A DNA stretch of 64,000 nt from Halovenus marina (GCF_051414115.1 NZ_JBLKNZ010000001.1:2232001-2296000), one strand, 5' to 3'; shown: positions 28,233 to 37,746, counted from the stretch's first letter. The notes: generated by a model not told the origin, from the sequence alone. Numbers and translations are program-made.

Positions 28233-29801
28233 CTATATGATCACCGGATAGCCGTTGTGAGGCGCTTCTTGACGGGTCTGCTGGGAACGCGTCAGTGCGT
28301 TTTGCTGAGACCGTGACACGTGCCGGGATTGTGTCTGTCCGCGCCGCTCGGAGTGAGCCTGGACGCGCTGCTGGAACTGGGACCGCTCACCGGCGATCCA
28401 CGACGCGATATCGGCGATCACTGCGGGGTCGACGTTGTTTCTGACGATGGTCTCCTGTGGGACCGACGGCCCCTCACCGGGGAAAAAGCCGTGGTTGAGC
28501 TCCTCGTAGGCCGCGAACGCGGCGTCCGGTTTCTCACCGAGTTCGTCCCGAAGGATCGGGAAATCGTCCTCGATGGTGACCCGGAAGTCGCGACTGCCCT
28601 GGAGAAAGAACATGGGAACGTCGAGTTCGCGTGCGGTCTCGATATGCTGGTACGCGGCGAGGCTGTTCCAGAGCGCGCCGGGGTAGCCGACGTAGGTCTG
28701 TTCCGGGACGTACTCGCCCGCCTGAATCTGTTCGAGTCGGTCGCGCCACAGTTCGTACTGCTGCATGATCTGTTCGTTCTCGTACTCACCGACCGTCGCC
28801 TGGTGGTGCAACTGGTCGAGGGTCAGTTCCTTGAACGGGCGCGCGGGACTCGCGAGTGCGACGAATCCTGCGAGTCGACCGTCGCGGCGTGCAATTCGCG
28901 GTGCGGCCATCGCCCCGAGGCTGTGACCGACGACGTAGATCCGGTCGGGGTCGACGCCGTCGACACGTCGGAAGCGTTCGATCGCCGCCAGCGCGTCGTC
29001 GACGGAGACGGCGTCGATGGTGTACTCCGCAGGCGTAACCGAGTTCGAACAGGCGTACGTTCGGCGGTCGTACCGAAACGTGGCGATCCCTCGGGACGCG
29101 AGTCCCTCGCCGATGTCGCGATACATCTGCGTGCCACCGACGTCGAGGTTCCGGTCTGCGATCCCCTGTGGATCGCTCCCGTGGACGATGACGGCACCGG
29201 GTACGTCGTTGGATGTCGCGGGTTTCGTAACGGTCGCACCCATGCCGCAGCCCGGTGTTTCGAGTTGTGCCGTCTGGCTCTCGAAGGCAGCCTCGTCGAC
29301 GTACTCGGGCGATTCGTAATCGTCCGAGATGAACACCCCCCTCACGTCCCCCTGGTCGTTCGTCGAGACGCGCATGGAATGTTCGCCCGCCTCGAACGCG
29401 AGCGTCATGTCGACCGTCCCCAGTCCCGATGCCTCCGCGGTAACCGTCTCCACGTAGGGACCGCCGACCGCTGTGTATCCAAACCAGATCATCTCGATGG
29501 AACCCGGAGAGATCTGACTTCGGACACTGTCTGCGAAGGAGTCGTATGCAGCCTCGAAGTCGCCCGCAGCCATCGTCTCCACGAGCGCATTCGCCACTTC
29601 GGTCGCGGTTCCCGGGTCACGCTCCGACGATTCAGCGTCGTCAGAGATAATGGAGGCAGCACCGCCGAGTGGCGGCCGGTCAGTCCCGCTCTCGGGCGGA
29701 TCGTCGACGGACGTGTCCGAGCAGCCAGCGACCGAAGTCGTCAGCGCCGCCACCGCAGCGAGATACGTCCGTCGACTGAGCGAGCGAGGCCCGTCGGACA
29801 T
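28233..29801 (-). CDS. Tat-exported lipoprotein, DUF3887 plus alpha/beta hydrolase
   Basis: The 522-residue protein begins with a Tat signal (SRRTYLAAV, residues 9-17) and a lipobox ending in Cys27 (VAGC), so it is probably a lipid-anchored cell-surface protein. A DUF3887-like domain (~65-180; GDFEAAYDSFADSVRSQ) precedes an alpha/beta hydrolase with nucleophile Ser294 in GHSLGAMAA and a late His in ELNHGFFPGEG. It is probably an esterase or peptidase of unknown substrate. The Met at 29801 gives the Tat signal; upstream in-frame codons overlap the divergent promoter. The C-terminus is Gln/Arg rich. Confidence 0.9.
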   Translation of the reverse strand: MSDGPRSLSRRTYLAAVAALTTSVAGCSDTSVDDPPESGTDRPPLGGAASIISDDAESSERDPGTATEVANALVETMAAGDFEAAYDSFADSVRSQISPGSIEMIWFGYTAVGGPYVETVTAEASGLGTVDMTLAFEAGEHSMRVSTNDQGDVRGVFISDDYESPEYVDEAAFESQTAQLETPGCGMGATVTKPATSNDVPGAVIVHGSDPQGIADRNLDVGGTQMYRDIGEGLASRGIATFRYDRRTYACSNSVTPAEYTIDAVSVDDALAAIERFRRVDGVDPDRIYVVGHSLGAMAAPRIARRDGRLAGFVALASPARPFKELTLDQLHHQATVGEYENEQIMQQYELWRDRLEQIQAGEYVPEQTYVGYPGALWNSLAAYQHIETARELDVPMFFLQGSRDFRVTIEDDFPILRDELGEKPDAAFAAYEELNHGFFPGEGPSVPQETIVRNNVDPAVIADIASWIAGERSQFQQRVQAHSERRGQTQSRHVSRSQQNALTRSQQTRQEAPHNGYPVII

Positions 29802-29905
29802 AGCTATAGATCCACACGAGTGAAAAAAGATGTTTTGGAGATGCGTTCGGGCAGTGTCACCAGCCGCAAGCGGTATTTGGATGGGAGCCCCAGAGTAGTC
29901 CACGC

Positions 29906-30670
29906 ATGCAGGTCGTCGGCTACGAACCGGTCACGGACGAACGCCCCCGGGCGAACTTGCTGATCGCAGACGAGGGAACGGTCACCCGAGAGTTGCTGGT
30001 TCCCGGCGGCGACCTGCAGTACCGACTGGGCGAGCGTCGGTGTGCCGGAAGCGTCACCGACGGCACTCACACACCCTGTGAGCACTCGGACGCGCCCTAC
30101 TGTGAGACACACCGGGGCAGATGGGCCTGCGCCAGATGTACGGGTGACTGCGACCTGCCACTCGACAGTTGCAGGGAGGAACACGCGGTGTATCTCGCTG
30201 CGTTTGCGCCCGATACGTTCAAAGTCGGCGTGACCCGGTCCTGGCGGCTCGAAACCCGCCTGCGCGAGCAGGGGGCAGACAGGGCAGCACATATCCGAAC
30301 GGTCGAAAACGGGAAGCGAGCGCGCCAGATCGAAGCAGAGGTTGCAACAGAAATCGGGGACCGAGTGCAGGTCTCGACGAAGATCGATGGCCTCCATCAG
30401 ACTGTCGACGAAGATGCGTGGGAGGCCCTGCTGGCCGAACACGACCCTATCGCGAGATACAGCTTCGACTACGAGGTGAGCCTCGACGAGCGGCCGGTCT
30501 CGGAGACGATCGGATCCGGAACGGTACTGGGAACCAAAGGGCGGATCCTCGCCGTCGCCCACGGCGAGAACACCTACGCCGTCGACATGCGCGACCTGGT
30601 GGGATACGAACTCTCGGAGGGGTGGACGGAGAAACCGCTCCAGTCGTGTCTCGACGCGTTCGAACTCTAG
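29906..30670 (+). CDS. DUF2797 family protein with zinc-binding and GIY-YIG-like parts
   Basis: The 254-residue protein has an early cysteine/histidine cluster (RCAGSVTDGTHTPC, YCETHRG, CARCTGDC, residues ~46-90) and then a GIY-YIG-like strand-helix (HAVYLAAFAPDTFKVGVTRS, ~98-117). It matches DUF2797, an archaeal and bacterial family without known activity; nuclease function is only suggested by the fold resemblance. The rest is alpha/beta with an IDGLHQTV segment. It is divergent from the Tat lipoprotein gene. Confidence 0.85.
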   Translation: MQVVGYEPVTDERPRANLLIADEGTVTRELLVPGGDLQYRLGERRCAGSVTDGTHTPCEHSDAPYCETHRGRWACARCTGDCDLPLDSCREEHAVYLAAFAPDTFKVGVTRSWRLETRLREQGADRAAHIRTVENGKRARQIEAEVATEIGDRVQVSTKIDGLHQTVDEDAWEALLAEHDPIARYSFDYEVSLDERPVSETIGSGTVLGTKGRILAVAHGENTYAVDMRDLVGYELSEGWTEKPLQSCLDAFEL

Positions 30671-30697
30671 GGAGATTCGCGCCAGACGCGTGGTGAT

Positions 30698-31762
30698 TCA
30701 GACGTCGCGCTCGACGACGAATCGGGTCAGATCGCGGAGTTGCTGGTCCTGTTCGTCAGCGATATCGAGCGAATTCAGCCGGTCGCGGGCACTCGCCGAG
30801 AGTGCCATCGCACGGTCACGGGCGTACTCGACCGCATCGACAGATTGCATGATTTCGATGGCTTCGAGAATCTCCGCCTCGGTGTTTTCAGGTGCCCACA
30901 GGATCTCCTCGAGGCGGGTGACCTGCTCCGGCGGTGCCTGCTCGGCGGTGTAGATGACCATCAACGTCTTCTTGCCCTCGCGAATGTCGTTGCCGAACTC
31001 CTTGCCGAAATCGCCAGCCTGGTCGAGCGTGTGCTCGATGTCGAGGATGTCATCACCGATCTGGAAGGCGATAGACATCTCCTCGGCGTAGTCGGCGAGC
31101 GTCTCCTCGACAGCGTCAGACTGGTCGGTGACAATGGCGGCGAGTCGCGCGACGATGCGAGCGAGACAGCCGGTCTTGCACGCACACATCTCGTAGTAGC
31201 GCTGTTCGTCGACAGCGATCGTCTGCTGGTTGTGCCAGTAGATGTCCATCCCCTGCCCGAGATGCGTGCGGTTGAGTTCGTGGGTGAGCATCTCGTAGAT
31301 GTCGAGTTGCTGCTGTGGGTGCAGGTCGCCCGGGTTCTGCTCGATGACCTTCAGTGGGATGAAGTACATCGCGTTGCCCGCGTTGAGCGCGATGTCGTCA
31401 CCGTGTTCGTGATGCAGCGCTGGGCCGCCGCGACGCTTCCGGGCCTCGTCTTCCACGTCGTCGACGATGATCGTCCCGTTGTGCAAAATCTCGGGGATAC
31501 ACGCGTATTCGAGGTACTCCTCAGGGTCTTCGCCGAGTCCCTCGACGATGACCAGAAAGAGCACGGCGCGCCAGCGCTTCCCGCCCCGGTCGAGCAACTC
31601 CCAGATCGGGTCTGCGAGCGCCTGCTGGATGGCCTCTGGCTGATACTGATAGGTCGGAGCACCGAAAAACGAGGACAGATACGTCTCGTCGATGACCCGG
31701 GGGAGCAACTCCGCTATCGTCTCGTCGATCACCGGCCGCCACTCGGCGAGCGCATCCCGCAT
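30698..31762 (-). CDS. Polyprenyl (isoprenyl) diphosphate synthase
   Basis: This 354-residue trans-prenyl transferase has GGKRWR (60-65), a first aspartate-rich motif DDVED (101-105) and a second GDDILD (236-241), which bind allylic diphosphate through magnesium. Products could be geranylgeranyl or longer chains for archaeal membrane lipids or menaquinone. The N-terminal insertion and the EYACIPEILHNGTIIVDD pattern mark a haloarchaeal subgroup distinct from classical IdsA, so product length is not assigned. ATG 31762 (MRDALAEWRP) is favoured over 31801. Confidence 0.9.
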   Translation of the reverse strand: MRDALAEWRPVIDETIAELLPRVIDETYLSSFFGAPTYQYQPEAIQQALADPIWELLDRGGKRWRAVLFLVIVEGLGEDPEEYLEYACIPEILHNGTIIVDDVEDEARKRRGGPALHHEHGDDIALNAGNAMYFIPLKVIEQNPGDLHPQQQLDIYEMLTHELNRTHLGQGMDIYWHNQQTIAVDEQRYYEMCACKTGCLARIVARLAAIVTDQSDAVEETLADYAEEMSIAFQIGDDILDIEHTLDQAGDFGKEFGNDIREGKKTLMVIYTAEQAPPEQVTRLEEILWAPENTEAEILEAIEIMQSVDAVEYARDRAMALSASARDRLNSLDIADEQDQQLRDLTRFVVERDV

Positions 31763-31816
31763 ACTCGAATCGACGATGGGGGCATACAAAAAATTCACCA
31801 CCGACGGCCGACAGCA

Positions 31817-32998
31817 TCAGGACGCGCTCGAAACGATCTTGATCACGTCACCCTCGGAGAGTTCGTGGTCGTCGCCGATACGGCGGTTCTCGCGGGCGTC
31901 GACGGCGTGGATGTAGCCCTCCCCGATATCCGAGTGGACGGCGTAGGCGAGGTCCGGCGGGGTCGCACCACGCCGCAGGAGATGCGCGTCCGGGAGCATC
32001 CGGTCCTGTCCGTCCGTCCAGCGCGTTTCGTTCTCGACGGGGTAGACCGTGATGCGGTCGAGCACGTCGTAAACTGCCCGGTCGAGTGCAGTCTGGACGC
32101 CGGTGCCGCCCCACTCGTCGATGACTGCGCGGACGGATTCGAGTCCCTCGCGCTGGGCCTCGCTCGCGTCGTCGGCGAGTGTGAACGTCTCGTCACCGGG
32201 GTCGTACTCGACCAGTCCGGCCTCGTGACCCCGGCGCAGGGCGAGTTCGCCCTCCGCGCTCGCGGGCACGACGACGTCGGCGGCCTCGCGGAGGCGGTCG
32301 ATGTTGTCCTCGGGCGCGATGTCGGCCTTGTTCGCGACGACGACGATTGGCTTCGTTCGCTCGCGTATCAACGCCGCGAGTTCACGACGCAGGTCGGCGT
32401 CCCACTGTCGCGGGTCGTCAGGATAGGAGAGTTCCCGCAACACGCGGGCGATGTCGGTCGGCGTCGCGCCGACACCCGTGAGCATCTCCGCGAGCGACTC
32501 GTCGATGTCGAAGTCGGGCGAGCGGGACTGGCGCTCGATCGACTCCCAGTTGCGGTCGATGATCGACGCGAGCCAGCGGTCCATCTCGCGTTCGATGAAA
32601 TCGACGTCCTCGACGGGGTCGTGTTCACCGACCTCGACGGGTTCGCCCTCCGGGTTAGTTCCGCCCGAGGCGTCGACAACGTGCAGGATGACGTCGGCGT
32701 CGGTCAACTCGTCCAGAAACTGGTTGCCGAGGCCGCGCCCCTCGTGTGCCCCCGGGACGAGCCCGGCCACGTCGAGCAGTTCGACGGGGACGTAGCGTTT
32801 CCCCTCGCGGCAGTTGTCGCTGTCGCAACGCTGGTCGCGGTCGAGACAGGGACACCGCGTCCGGACGTAGCTCACCCCGCGATTCGGGTCGATCGTCGTA
32901 AACGGGTAGTTGCCGACCTCGACGTCTGCCATCGTCGCCGCCTGATAGAACGTCGACTTGCCGGCGTTCGGTTTGCCCGCGAGCGCAACGGAGATCAT
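31817..32998 (-). CDS. OBG/YchF-like GTPase with TGS domain
   Basis: This 393-residue GTP/ATP-binding protein has the P-loop GKPNAGKST (8-16), switch motifs (YPFTTIDPN and LLDVAGLVPGAHEGRGLGNQFL in parts) and an NKAD specificity motif (VVANKADIAP). A C-terminal TGS domain (~315-393; IHAVDARENRRIGDDHELSEGD in parts) follows. Between the P-loop and switch II is a cysteine set, Cys49, Cys51, Cys58 and Cys63, that may bind zinc, a feature of the archaeal type. The family is ribosome-associated. It is 54 bases upstream of the prenyl synthase gene on the same strand. Confidence 0.92.
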   Translation of the reverse strand: MISVALAGKPNAGKSTFYQAATMADVEVGNYPFTTIDPNRGVSYVRTRCPCLDRDQRCDSDNCREGKRYVPVELLDVAGLVPGAHEGRGLGNQFLDELTDADVILHVVDASGGTNPEGEPVEVGEHDPVEDVDFIEREMDRWLASIIDRNWESIERQSRSPDFDIDESLAEMLTGVGATPTDIARVLRELSYPDDPRQWDADLRRELAALIRERTKPIVVVANKADIAPEDNIDRLREAADVVVPASAEGELALRRGHEAGLVEYDPGDETFTLADDASEAQREGLESVRAVIDEWGGTGVQTALDRAVYDVLDRITVYPVENETRWTDGQDRMLPDAHLLRRGATPPDLAYAVHSDIGEGYIHAVDARENRRIGDDHELSEGDVIKIVSSAS

Positions 32999-33080
32999 GG
33001 TTCACGTTGCGGGCCCACTGGAAACCAACTTTCGGTTCAGCACGCGATCCCGAGCGCGTCCATTCTCGCCAGGCAGTGAA

Positions 33081-34187
33081 TCACTCGCTCTCGACGAACT
33101 CGAGCGCGTCGCCCGGATTGTCTTCGAGGATCGTATCGATGGTCTCCCGTGAAATCCCCGCCTCGCGCAGCATCGGGACGATGTTTTCGAGGATGTGACC
33201 GTATCCGAAGCCGCCGTACTTCGTGAGTTGGTCCTTGAATGCGACGTCGTGTGAAAAGAGCAGGCTGTCGGCGTAGCCGTCGTCGACGAGCTCGCTGGCG
33301 GCTTCGATCCGGGCTGGGTCGGACGGCTTCTTGTCGTAGTGTGCCGTGTAGTACTTCTCGTTGCCCCACAGGTCGTACTCGACGAATGCGCCGCGGTCGG
33401 CCAACTCGCGCTGGTAGGTCAGCGATTCGGGTTTCAGCTCGTATCGGTCACGGTCCATGTGGCCCATGATGACCCGCGAGGGATCCAGCCCTTCGTTCTC
33501 CAGAATGTCGAGGATGTCGAGGCCCCAGCGAGAGGAGGGGTAGGTCTGGTCCTTGTTCCACACGCTCCCCCGGCCGGTGGGATGGATGGTGACGGGAGCA
33601 CCGGTGCGGAGTGCGGCGCGAGCGCCAGCACGCAGTACCTTCTGTTCGTCAGGTTGGATCCCCTCGCTCACGCCGAGTTCGCCGATGATTCCGGCGCGAA
33701 CGTCGGTGTCACCGATCCCCTCGCGCACGTCGCTGACGAACTCGTCTGCGAGTTCGTCGACCGAGGACTCGCTGACGCGGGCGGGGTGGGCTGGCTTCGT
33801 GTAAAACGCCGTGCCGTGCACGACGTTGACGCCAGTCTGACGGCTGACTCGCCTGACTCGTCTGGGGTCGCCGCCGACGTTTTTCGGCGTCACGTCGACG
33901 ACCGTTCCGCCGCCAAGCGACGCGAAGCGTTCGATCTCTGCGCAGGCTTCGTCGTAGGATTCGAGTCTCGCGTTGTCCTTGATGCTGAGTTGATTCTGCC
34001 GAACGTATCGGTAGTTTTCGAGCGACAGCGACTCCCGTGCTGTCTTCCGGTCACAGACCGATTCGGGCGGTTCGAACCACGTCTCCACGAGGTCGATAAA
34101 GAGGTGCTCGTGAGGAAGCGTAACCCCGACGTCGTCCGGTTCGATCTGTCCGGTAACGGTCACAACCTGTCCCGTATCGTCACTCAT
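33081..34187 (-). CDS. Phosphotriesterase-family amidohydrolase
   Basis: This 368-residue TIM-barrel protein has the HxH metal pair His26/His28 (TLPHEHLFID), a bridging carboxylate candidate in IGELGVSEG, further histidines in TIHPTGRG and MGHMDRDR, and the late metal Asp in SHDVAFKDQ. This is the phosphotriesterase family; natural members include lactonases and amidohydrolases, so paraoxonase activity should not be assumed. A Glu instead of carboxylated Lys at the bridge points to the PHP-like branch. No neighbouring gene hints at a substrate. Confidence 0.88.
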   Translation of the reverse strand: MSDDTGQVVTVTGQIEPDDVGVTLPHEHLFIDLVETWFEPPESVCDRKTARESLSLENYRYVRQNQLSIKDNARLESYDEACAEIERFASLGGGTVVDVTPKNVGGDPRRVRRVSRQTGVNVVHGTAFYTKPAHPARVSESSVDELADEFVSDVREGIGDTDVRAGIIGELGVSEGIQPDEQKVLRAGARAALRTGAPVTIHPTGRGSVWNKDQTYPSSRWGLDILDILENEGLDPSRVIMGHMDRDRYELKPESLTYQRELADRGAFVEYDLWGNEKYYTAHYDKKPSDPARIEAASELVDDGYADSLLFSHDVAFKDQLTKYGGFGYGHILENIVPMLREAGISRETIDTILEDNPGDALEFVESE

Positions 34188-34240
34188 ACGTGCGCATATC
34201 CGCTGCTAGTATTAAGCGTTGGGTCGGTCCGGAGGATCGT

Positions 34241-35251
34241 CTAATTGCTTTGCATTCCGGTCGTTTTCCCCGATTCCGTCTCCGCCGTGTCCGTCTCGTT
34301 TGCGTCGTCCGGGGCGCTCGCGTCCACGTCGTCCGTTTCGTTCACGTCTGCGTCGTCTGTGTCACTGATATCCTCCCGATTCTCGTCTCGGGAGTCGTAC
34401 TGATACGGGACGACATTCTCGTTTACCATCGTCGTCTCCTCGCTCGCGCGGATCGCACCCTCGATGTCTGCGTCCTGGTGGACCTCGACGAACTCGCCGG
34501 AGACGTCGCCGCGAACCGTCACGTCTGGGCCGATCCGGACGGTTCCCTTCCGGGTGGTGACGTTGCCAGTGACCTCGCTGTTCGCACCGAGCGTGATGCC
34601 GTCTTTCGCCCGCAGACTGCCGAAGATTTCGTTGTCGCGGCCGACGACCAGCGACTCTGCGCGGATGTTCCCGTGCAGTCGACAGTCAGAGCCAATTCGT
34701 CCCGGCGCAGAGACCCGCCAGGCGTCGTCACTGACGTGGCTGTTGCGCGGGATGACGACGGGTTCGGCCTCGCGTTCGTCTTCGAGCAACTCCGTGAGCA
34801 TCGATTCGGCCTTCTCATCTTCGCCGAGACGGAGCAACTGCGAGAGGTAGATAAACAGAAAGACGAGCGTCGGCGTCGGATTCCGGATGACGATCCAGCC
34901 GTTTGCCTCGAAGCCGTCCTCGATGTCGACGTCGTCACCGATATCCAGATCCCCAGCGACGCGCAACTCCCCACCCACGTGGACGCGCTCACCGATGTAG
35001 GCGTCCTCGCCGACGAGCACGGTGTCGGCGACGTCACACCACATGTCGAGACGGCAATCACCCTCTGCCTCGATATGCCCCCCGAAAGAGACACGCTCGC
35101 CCGCGATTACGGTTCCGCCACGCACGCCGAACTCGACCGTGCTTTGTCCGCCGACGATGACGTCACGATCTGTCACCAGGTCGTGTTCCTCGACGTGTGT
35201 CCCATCGGGGATGACGAGTTCTTCGAGCGGGTCTGAGCGAAACGCTTGCAC
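34241..35251 (-). CDS. Bactofilin-like polymer-forming beta-helix protein
   Basis: The 336-residue protein is made of two blocks of short repeating strands with glycine/valine periodicity (VIVGGQSTVEFGVRGGTVIAG in parts; LVVGRDNEIFGSLRAKDGITLG in parts), typical of bactofilin and left-handed beta-helix polymers. A helical hairpin (~125-160) containing the hydrophobic LVFLFIYLSQLL separates them and might contact the membrane. The last 50 residues are an extremely acidic, Asp/Thr/Asn-rich tail. Bactofilins form non-polar cytoskeletal filaments; a structural role is inferred by family likeness only. Confidence 0.82.
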   Translation of the reverse strand: MQAFRSDPLEELVIPDGTHVEEHDLVTDRDVIVGGQSTVEFGVRGGTVIAGERVSFGGHIEAEGDCRLDMWCDVADTVLVGEDAYIGERVHVGGELRVAGDLDIGDDVDIEDGFEANGWIVIRNPTPTLVFLFIYLSQLLRLGEDEKAESMLTELLEDEREAEPVVIPRNSHVSDDAWRVSAPGRIGSDCRLHGNIRAESLVVGRDNEIFGSLRAKDGITLGANSEVTGNVTTRKGTVRIGPDVTVRGDVSGEFVEVHQDADIEGAIRASEETTMVNENVVPYQYDSRDENREDISDTDDADVNETDDVDASAPDDANETDTAETESGKTTGMQSN

Positions 35252-35445
35252 ACGTACCTAGGGGTTATCGTCCATATTAAAGCCCGTTGACGTGTCTGAC
35301 GCGCGTCTGACGGAGGCAAGACAGTTGGCCGAGGTGATCACGACTGGTTTCCTCTGCCGAGGTTTCCATCGAGTCCTGTCGCGAACCCTTCATCGTCGAA
35401 ACGGGCACTGGGTATTATATGTAAAGCAGATGAATAAGATAGTAT

Positions 35446-36993
35446 ATGACACAGGAACAGCCCAACCCGCTAGTAGACTGGTACGACACGAGAATTGGCA
35501 CTTCGTCGACAGAAGACGAGGCCTACGGATACTGGGTATTTTTGCTCGGTGTCGTGGCAGGGTTCATCGGAATCGTCCTGGTGATGATGAGCGACGTCGA
35601 ATCCTTCGAGCGAGGAGCAGGCGCAGCGATCGCTGGAATTGCCCTGCTGCTGTTGTTGATCGGACCGGTCATTCGATTGCCGCTGAAGCGGGGGGCGACG
35701 CTACTCTCGTATCTCGGCGGCGTGATGTGTCTGCTCGCAATCGCGTGGTTCGTCGTCGCGTACCCCGACAACTTCGGGGCCGCATTCGACGGGTCCGAGG
35801 TCGAAATCATCGGCCTCTACGGACTCGGCGTGCTGATCATCGCGCTCGGAGGCGCGATCACGCCGCTCGTGACTAGCCCGCGTGAGGAGCAAGAGGCCGC
35901 TGAGTCGCGCGCAGCAGCGGCCGAAAGCCAGCGTGACGCCGCGATCGCCGAAGCCGAACAGCGAGGGCGAGAAGCCGCCGAGAAAGAAGCCGAACGGGCA
36001 GCACTGGAAGTGGACCTCCAGCGGATCGAAGACAGCCAGTCGCAGTTCGAGCTCTACGAGGACAAGGCCGGTAAGTACCGCTGGCGACTCCGACACCGAA
36101 ACAGGAACGTCATCGCCGACAGCGCACAGGGGTACAGCAGCCGACAGAAGGCCCAGCAAGGCCTCAGTGCAGTAAAGCGAGACGCGTTCGGCGCGAGCGT
36201 CGTCGACCTAGAGAAGACTGCGGTCGACATCGAGACGACCGACGAGGCAGTCGAGGGCGCTGACGCACCCGACTTTGTCCCCGAAGTGGAGAGTCAGGCC
36301 ACCATCGAGACCTACGAGGACGCAGGGGGCAAACACCGCTGGCGGCTTCGACACGACAACGGAGAGATCATCGCAGACAGCGGCGAGGGCTACGCCTCCC
36401 GCAGTGGCCGCGACGGGGCCGTCGAGCGCGTTCGCCAGTACGTCCAGCCCGCGGATTATCTGCGCATCGACCCGGCCGCGTTCGAGTTGTACGAGGACGC
36501 CGCGGGCGAGTACCGCTGGCGACTCCTCCACGAGAACGGCAACATCATCGCCGACAGCGGTCAGGGGTACGCGAGTCGACAGAAGGCAAAGCAGGGACTC
36601 GAAAGCGTCAAGCGAAACGTCGACGAGGGCGGCAACGCCGACTTCGAGGTCTACGAGGACAACGCAGGCGAGTATCGCTGGCGACTCGTGCACCGGAACG
36701 GCAACATCATCGCCGACGGCGGCGAGGGCTACGCCTCCGAGCGGGGCGCAAACGACGCCGTCAAGCGCGTCACCGAGTACGCACCCGAGGCTCACTCGCT
36801 CGACATCGGAAGCGCGGCCTTCGAAATCTACGAGGACGCGGAGGGCAAGTGGCGCTGGCGACTCCGCCACCGCAACGGGAACGTCCTCGCTGACAGCGGG
36901 CAGGGCTACGCCGAGCGTACCGGCGCCGAAGACGGTCTCAACAGCGTCAAGCAGAACGCGCCCAACGCGGACACCGAAGCAGTCGAGGAGTGA
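35446..36993 (+). CDS. Membrane-anchored protein with five YegP-like (DUF1508) repeats
   Basis: The 515-residue protein begins with about four hydrophobic segments (residues ~25-145), then a charged coiled coil (~145-195). Five repeats of about 48 residues follow, each with the YED..G.YRWRLRH.NGNIIADSG.GY core (starts near residues 203, 286, 345, 400 and 460). The repeat is YegP/DUF1508, seen in the haloarchaeal HVO_2922 family. Repeats alternate between two subtypes, suggesting duplication of a pair. The RWR/ADSGQGY cores bind an unknown ligand. A TATA-like attatatgtaaa (35414-35425) precedes ATG 35446 by the leaderless distance. Confidence 0.9.
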   Translation: MTQEQPNPLVDWYDTRIGTSSTEDEAYGYWVFLLGVVAGFIGIVLVMMSDVESFERGAGAAIAGIALLLLLIGPVIRLPLKRGATLLSYLGGVMCLLAIAWFVVAYPDNFGAAFDGSEVEIIGLYGLGVLIIALGGAITPLVTSPREEQEAAESRAAAAESQRDAAIAEAEQRGREAAEKEAERAALEVDLQRIEDSQSQFELYEDKAGKYRWRLRHRNRNVIADSAQGYSSRQKAQQGLSAVKRDAFGASVVDLEKTAVDIETTDEAVEGADAPDFVPEVESQATIETYEDAGGKHRWRLRHDNGEIIADSGEGYASRSGRDGAVERVRQYVQPADYLRIDPAAFELYEDAAGEYRWRLLHENGNIIADSGQGYASRQKAKQGLESVKRNVDEGGNADFEVYEDNAGEYRWRLVHRNGNIIADGGEGYASERGANDAVKRVTEYAPEAHSLDIGSAAFEIYEDAEGKWRWRLRHRNGNVLADSGQGYAERTGAEDGLNSVKQNAPNADTEAVEE

Positions 36994-37080
36994 GAGTAGC
37001 GGTCTGTCGGCCGTTTTCCGGGCAGTTTGTGTCTCACGGTTTCCGGGCGTTTACAGAGTCTCGGCCCGTATCAGACTCGT

Positions 37081-37746
37081 ATGGAGGAACGGATTCGGGA
37101 GATACACGACGCGCTCGTCGACGAGTACGGCACGCCGGACCCGCCTCGTGACATCCCGCCTGTCGATTCGCTCATCCACACGATTCTCTCACAGAACACC
37201 AGCGACGAGAACAGAGACGCCGCGTGGGACGACCTGGTCTCCGAATTCGGCTCGGACTACGCGGCCATCGAGAACGCCGACCAGGACGCCCTCGCGGAGA
37301 CGATCAGGACCGCGGGGCTTGGCAATCAGAAGGCCGCCCGCATTCAGGACGCACTCCGCACCGTGCGCGAGCACGAAGGCGAGTACTCGATGGCATTCAT
37401 CGAGGAGATGGACGTCGAGGAGGCGCTCGCGTGGCTGACGAACATCAAGGGAATCGGCCCGAAGACGGCCGGAATTATCCTGCTCTTCCGGTTCGACAAG
37501 CCGTACTTTCCCGTCGACACGCACTGCGAGCGTGTCGCAAAGCGCTTCGAGTTGATTCCCGAAGACGCCTCCTACGAACAGGCCCACGAACTGCTGACCG
37601 AGCGCGTCCCCGACGACATCCACTACTCGTTTCACCGACTGCTCATCGATCACGGACGAGCGTACTGTTCGGCGCGAAACCCCCGATGTTCGGAGTCGCC
37701 GGTCTGTCGGGAGTACTGCCAGTGTGAGGTCTGTGTGGATGGGTGA
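37081..37746 (+). CDS. nth: Endonuclease III-like DNA glycosylase
   Basis: This 221-residue HhH-GPD base-excision repair enzyme has the hairpin NIKGIGPKTAG with catalytic Lys128, and VDTH with catalytic Asp146, so it should act as a bifunctional glycosylase/AP lyase on oxidised pyrimidines. The C-terminal iron-sulphur loop is unusual: E. coli Nth has C-x6-C-x2-C-x5-C, whereas here Cys196 and Cys203 keep the first spacing, residue 206 is Ser, residue 212 is Tyr, and cysteines occur at 209, 213, 215 and 218. ATG 37081 removes upstream non-coding residues. Confidence 0.92.
   Translation: MEERIREIHDALVDEYGTPDPPRDIPPVDSLIHTILSQNTSDENRDAAWDDLVSEFGSDYAAIENADQDALAETIRTAGLGNQKAARIQDALRTVREHEGEYSMAFIEEMDVEEALAWLTNIKGIGPKTAGIILLFRFDKPYFPVDTHCERVAKRFELIPEDASYEQAHELLTERVPDDIHYSFHRLLIDHGRAYCSARNPRCSESPVCREYCQCEVCVDG

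Noticed and set aside
28320..29963. A 547-codon plus-strand open frame
   Set aside because: It lies antisense to the Tat lipoprotein hydrolase, which has a signal peptide, lipobox and GHSLG motif; the antisense product looks random and arginine-rich.
30740..33079. A 779-codon plus-strand open frame across two genes
   Set aside because: It is antisense to the prenyl synthase and the YchF-like GTPase, both with clear family motifs; its translation has no recognisable motif and reflects GC-rich codon bias.
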